From: Pseudoalteromonas luteoviolacea NCIMB 1944
GTDB taxonomy: Bacteria > Pseudomonadota > Gammaproteobacteria > Enterobacterales > Alteromonadaceae
DNA length: 64,000 bases
NCBI RefSeq assembly: GCF_001625565.1
Contig: NZ_AUXS01000013.1
Span: 124,001 to 188,000 of the forward strand
Direction: 5' to 3'
Shown piece by piece: positions 63,101 through 64,000 of the stretch (its first letter is position 1; every line of letters starts with the position of its first letter). The translations under genes and the position numbers were made by a program. The notes beneath the pieces were generated by a model, which was given only the letters and a program-made list of their open reading frames with translations, did not search any database and had not been told where the DNA came from.

Positions 63101-64000
63101 GACAGCTTGCCTGTGGGCGTATTGCTTATGTTGGGCGCAATGATGACCAAGTGAAGTTACGCGGTTACCGTATCGAGCTCGATGAGATCACGGCACAGCT
63201 CAGTAAATTGCCAAGCATAGAGCAGGCGACGGTAATGCTGTGTGATGATGACGGTGCCCGACCTCGACTTATCGCATTTGTGACGCAAACGGGCCAATTG
63301 CAAGAGCGAGCTTTGACCACCGAGTTAGAAACTCGGTTGAGACAGGTGTTGCCAGCACACATGCTGCCCAGTGAATACGTACTGCTGGCTAATATGCCGC
63401 TGACTTCCCACGGCAAACTTGATAAAGGCGCACTGCGCGCCCGAGTTGGCAAGATGGCCACTTTGCCAGCTGCTTCTCAGAAGCAAACTACAGCTTCAGC
63501 GCATAGCGATATTCTGCTTAGTATCTACCGGGAACTACTCAAACGCCCCACACTCGGTTTGGAAGATGACTTCTTTGCTATGGGTGGAGATTCTATCCTC
63601 AGTATTCAGATTGCCACCCGGGCCCGAGCTCAGGGGGTTGAACTGGCTGTTTCAGATGTATTCACTTATCCCAGTGTGGCGCAATTGAGCGCCCATATTG
63701 GTCAGAGCCAAACATTAAATGATGTTCAATCAAACTATGTGGCCAGTTGTGGAACAGCCATCTTGCTGCCTGCACAGCAGTGGTTTTTTGAGCAGCAGTT
63801 TGAAGAGCCGACCCATTGGAACCAAGCTGTGATGTTGGGGTTAGACAAAGGCATTGAAGCAAGCCAATTAAGTGCAGTTATCACGGCTTTAATTTCACGC
63901 CATGATAGCTTGAGGTTAGTTGTGGATCACCCTCGTAGTGAGACCATGTATTTTAGTGAGCATGTATCAGCGGCTTCCTTATTGCACGTGTCGGATTTAA
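57112..64000 (+). CDS. NRPS, two or more modules (predicted Thr, then Leu with epimerase); runs off window end
   Basis: Partial gene. A GTG at 57112 overlaps the preceding stop by four bases (GTGA) with GAGGAG (57098-57103) eight bases ahead. The frame stays open to the window end, 2296 codons. Docking domain about 1-60 (VTLYEKDGKLAFRQ). Module 5: C about 82-520 (HHIVSDG at 214), A about 543-1046, PCP about 1060-1130. Module 6: C about 1152-1587 (HHIACDA at 1289, with Ala in place of the usual Gly), A about 1617-2113, PCP about 2130-2198 with GGDSI, then the start of an epimerase-type domain (LLPAQQWFFEQ) at about 2217. Codes: module 5 DFWNIGMVH(K), the threonine code; module 6 DAWLLGNVV(K), one change from the leucine code. 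The GGDSI carrier and following domain indicate D-Leu. Confidence 0.9.
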   Translation, partial: MINAQLQEIEDLITQALDAGVTLYEKDGKLAFRQQQGFPEQLKAKVVANKANLVAYFQKQAQKDAVIAPEQIPLADRRGRLPLSFAQEGLWFIEQLQGGRQYYMPASFCLTGMLNIDAMKNAIESVIQRHEILRCRFVAGPESNGKPYLVIQDTDSVPLEYVDMEHLTASDKEGHIDAHIKAFCERPFKLDKDCLIRVLVVSDAQQHTLFFNMHHIVSDGASMANLVAEIAAIYNANVSNASPELPTLERQYLDYAAWQQTHLSDNHFIPHINYFKSQLAGLEPLQSLPSDKPRQAIQTDRGARYIQHLPESLSQRIIAESAAQQSSLFMWLISSFMLFVARINQQSNVVVGTPVLGRDHPEFEHLIGMFVNTLVMHAKIDSELSCEQWFAEQKARNLASLEYRALPFDKLVEQLGQSRDLSHHPLVQILFSLTQTQPSPLELNGLKVSESKESNAQSIAVKCDLELHAQLDGQVLCLNWKYDSDLFHFETIQNWANSFAVMLEAILHNPTMAVGSLPLLDTQHIQKLLSQTQCHEVSWPQDHSIVSLFDDQVMRCSERIAITDGKHALTYSELGLRVNALASAIVAQGVQSQQLLPVSMVRSNEMVIALLAILKVGGAYVPIDPSYPQERIDYILTDVGSELLLCDRHTAVQFSQVDVTCVVVEDAIAEYLNCRFDAPVIKPEQLAYVIYTSGTTGKPKGVQIEHRHVVRLLFTEPSLFDFNEQDVWSLFHSFCFDFSVWEMYGALLFGAKLVVVDKATAKDTQAFAQLLLKEQVSVLNQTPSAFYVLQSCMQRMLGKTGQTAAVRYVIFGGEALQPSKIRPWRTLLPSCQLINMYGITETTVHVTFKRLSDDDLTLGQSNIGQPIYTTSCYVLDDKQRLLPQGAVGELYVGGEGVARGYWQRPELNQARFSELSLAAGHNERLYRSGDLVRLSPNGEMTYIGRIDDQVKVRGYRIELGEIENQLRLHPWVDEVVVILNQHPVQGAYIAAFITEHQGAEFIDLRSELTAFLKETLPDFMLPTTLSSLPSIPLTANGKVDKKALRAQHQWEGSKVEFEVPVTEVQCQVAAAFKSVLQCPQTIGLHDDFFTLGGHSLLAVELSHCLQSQYALDVSLSDIFQYPSVKALANSVNEKSLSSHKAEITISPTHQTTGPLSFAQQRLWALDSLQGRSHNHALYHVPMSFSLQGELDIPAFEQAWRQVLEQHPILRTVLIVDQAGVPRQAVQPCSKSPVSVRDVSGQTPQQIEVAWLKLQRDDSQCAFNLEQDLMLRVLLLKIAPTQYKLRINLHHIACDAQSLRRLVLDLAQAYQQARGGSKLAVSMENEAVLTYLDYAAWQRAHLQGLAGESHREFWQAHLAGAPKVHSLALDGARNSQSLQLGAQYESYFDTSLCQQITAQCQSLGISHFMWLHTLFSLCVARISQVSDVVIGSPFSGRENAQLKHIVGFFINVLPIRTQFTEKMSLHDVLVQQKAHILAVHTHQSLPFEQIVELCEQRKDLSHHSLFQISFAFDPKEDSQLLLDGLEVCSLDQPQTHAKFELELTCSEQLDGIRLNWVFDSELFNLSSIKNLADAFTTFVQSAVTDITQPVVDIPLVAHERWREHMLCGENHAINSPCILTPLWAHQNSQLADKVALIDPQGSSTSYGELLCFADQLAAYLVAAGLQTQERVMVCLPAGSMWVKAMLAVMRAEACYVPVDPEYPLERLRYIAQDSRCKFVLTNSECSELLERSGIETKALINLDALNLDAFKECASRPLPTNAEQLAYVIYTSGTTGRPKGVMNKHRGLMNLCQWHQRTFMVNAQSVSTQTASVAFDAAAWEVWPYLVSGATLLFVAKANYSDARLMTQTMDEYGVTHSFLATPVAQAVMADHEFSPKTLRYLLVGGDKLGQVDMTRYGFNLVNNYGPTESAVVTTSGIVDPSLDVPDIGLPIDNTQLLILNEQQQQQPAGAIGELYIAGASLASGYLNRQDLTDERFELWTAPNGETLRVYRSGDLVRQLACGRIAYVGRNDDQVKLRGYRIELDEITAQLSKLPSIEQATVMLCDDDGARPRLIAFVTQTGQLQERALTTELETRLRQVLPAHMLPSEYVLLANMPLTSHGKLDKGALRARVGKMATLPAASQKQTTASAHSDILLSIYRELLKRPTLGLEDDFFAMGGDSILSIQIATRARAQGVELAVSDVFTYPSVAQLSAHIGQSQTLNDVQSNYVASCGTAILLPAQQWFFEQQFEEPTHWNQAVMLGLDKGIEASQLSAVITALISRHDSLRLVVDHPRSETMYFSEHVSAASLLHVSDL

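Noticed and set aside
57112..64000. Possible frameshift or pseudogene in the third synthase because no stop-bounded frame is seen
   Set aside because: Reading the frame from the GTG at 57112 gives continuous NRPS motifs to the last base; it simply runs off the window.

Overview
The window reads as a chromosomal segment of a marine gammaproteobacterium, most likely Pseudoalteromonas or a close Alteromonadales relative. This rests on gene order and protein similarity recognised by eye (pabA beside argD/ast, a DUF3802 gene, rpsF-priB-rpsR-rplI next to minor pilins and dnaB-alr, moderate G+C), not on a database search. There are no insertion sequences, prophage genes or CRISPR arrays.

Layout. 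0.3-8.2 kb holds pabA, an HDOD-domain signalling protein, three genes of the arginine succinyltransferase (AST) pathway (argD/astC, astA, astD), a DUF3802 gene, an OsmC-family protein and speD. At 8.2-11.4 kb are a minus-strand TonB-dependent receptor, a small hotdog thioesterase and a META-domain lipoprotein. At 11.4-18.0 kb a TPP riboswitch precedes a thiamine operon, thiC-thiO-thiS-thiG-thiDE-thiF. It uses glycine oxidase (ThiO) rather than ThiH, and fuses ThiD with ThiE. At 18.0-20.8 kb lie psd and rsgA (minus) and orn (plus). At 20.8-21.8 kb is a cluster of five identical tRNA-Gly(GCC) genes interleaved with five 50-nt tRNA-like elements that copy only the 5' part of the tRNA. At 22.0-23.4 kb is rpsF-priB-rpsR-rplI behind a strong promoter and a structured leader. 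At 23.8-27.5 kb is a minor type IV pilin operon that ends in an unusually large PilX-like protein. At 27.7-29.7 kb an ECF sigma factor, a putative anti-sigma factor and a DUF4097 repeat protein form a unit. dnaB and alr follow, then a minus-strand group: yjbQ, cheX, zur and a GGDEF-EAL protein.

From 37.2 kb to the window end, behind about 930 bp of AT-rich non-coding DNA, lies a large PKS-NRPS assembly line in three consecutive genes; the last is cut by the window edge. Domain order is FAAL-ACP-KS-AT-ACP-aminotransferase-C-A-PCP / docking-C-A-PCP-C-A-PCP-C-A-PCP / docking-C-A-PCP-C-A-PCP-E(partial). The front end is that of a beta-amino fatty acid lipopeptide synthase (mycosubtilin/iturin logic) with a malonyl-type AT in cis. 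Specificity codes read by hand suggest Gly-Asp-Asn-Asn-Thr-Leu, the Leu probably converted to D. I infer a beta-amino-acyl lipopeptide of at least six residues. No thioesterase, transporter or phosphopantetheinyl transferase is visible before the window ends.

The most interesting parts are the lipopeptide assembly line and its paired docking elements, the tRNA-Gly array with its tRNA-like partner elements, and the oversized PilX-like tip pilin.
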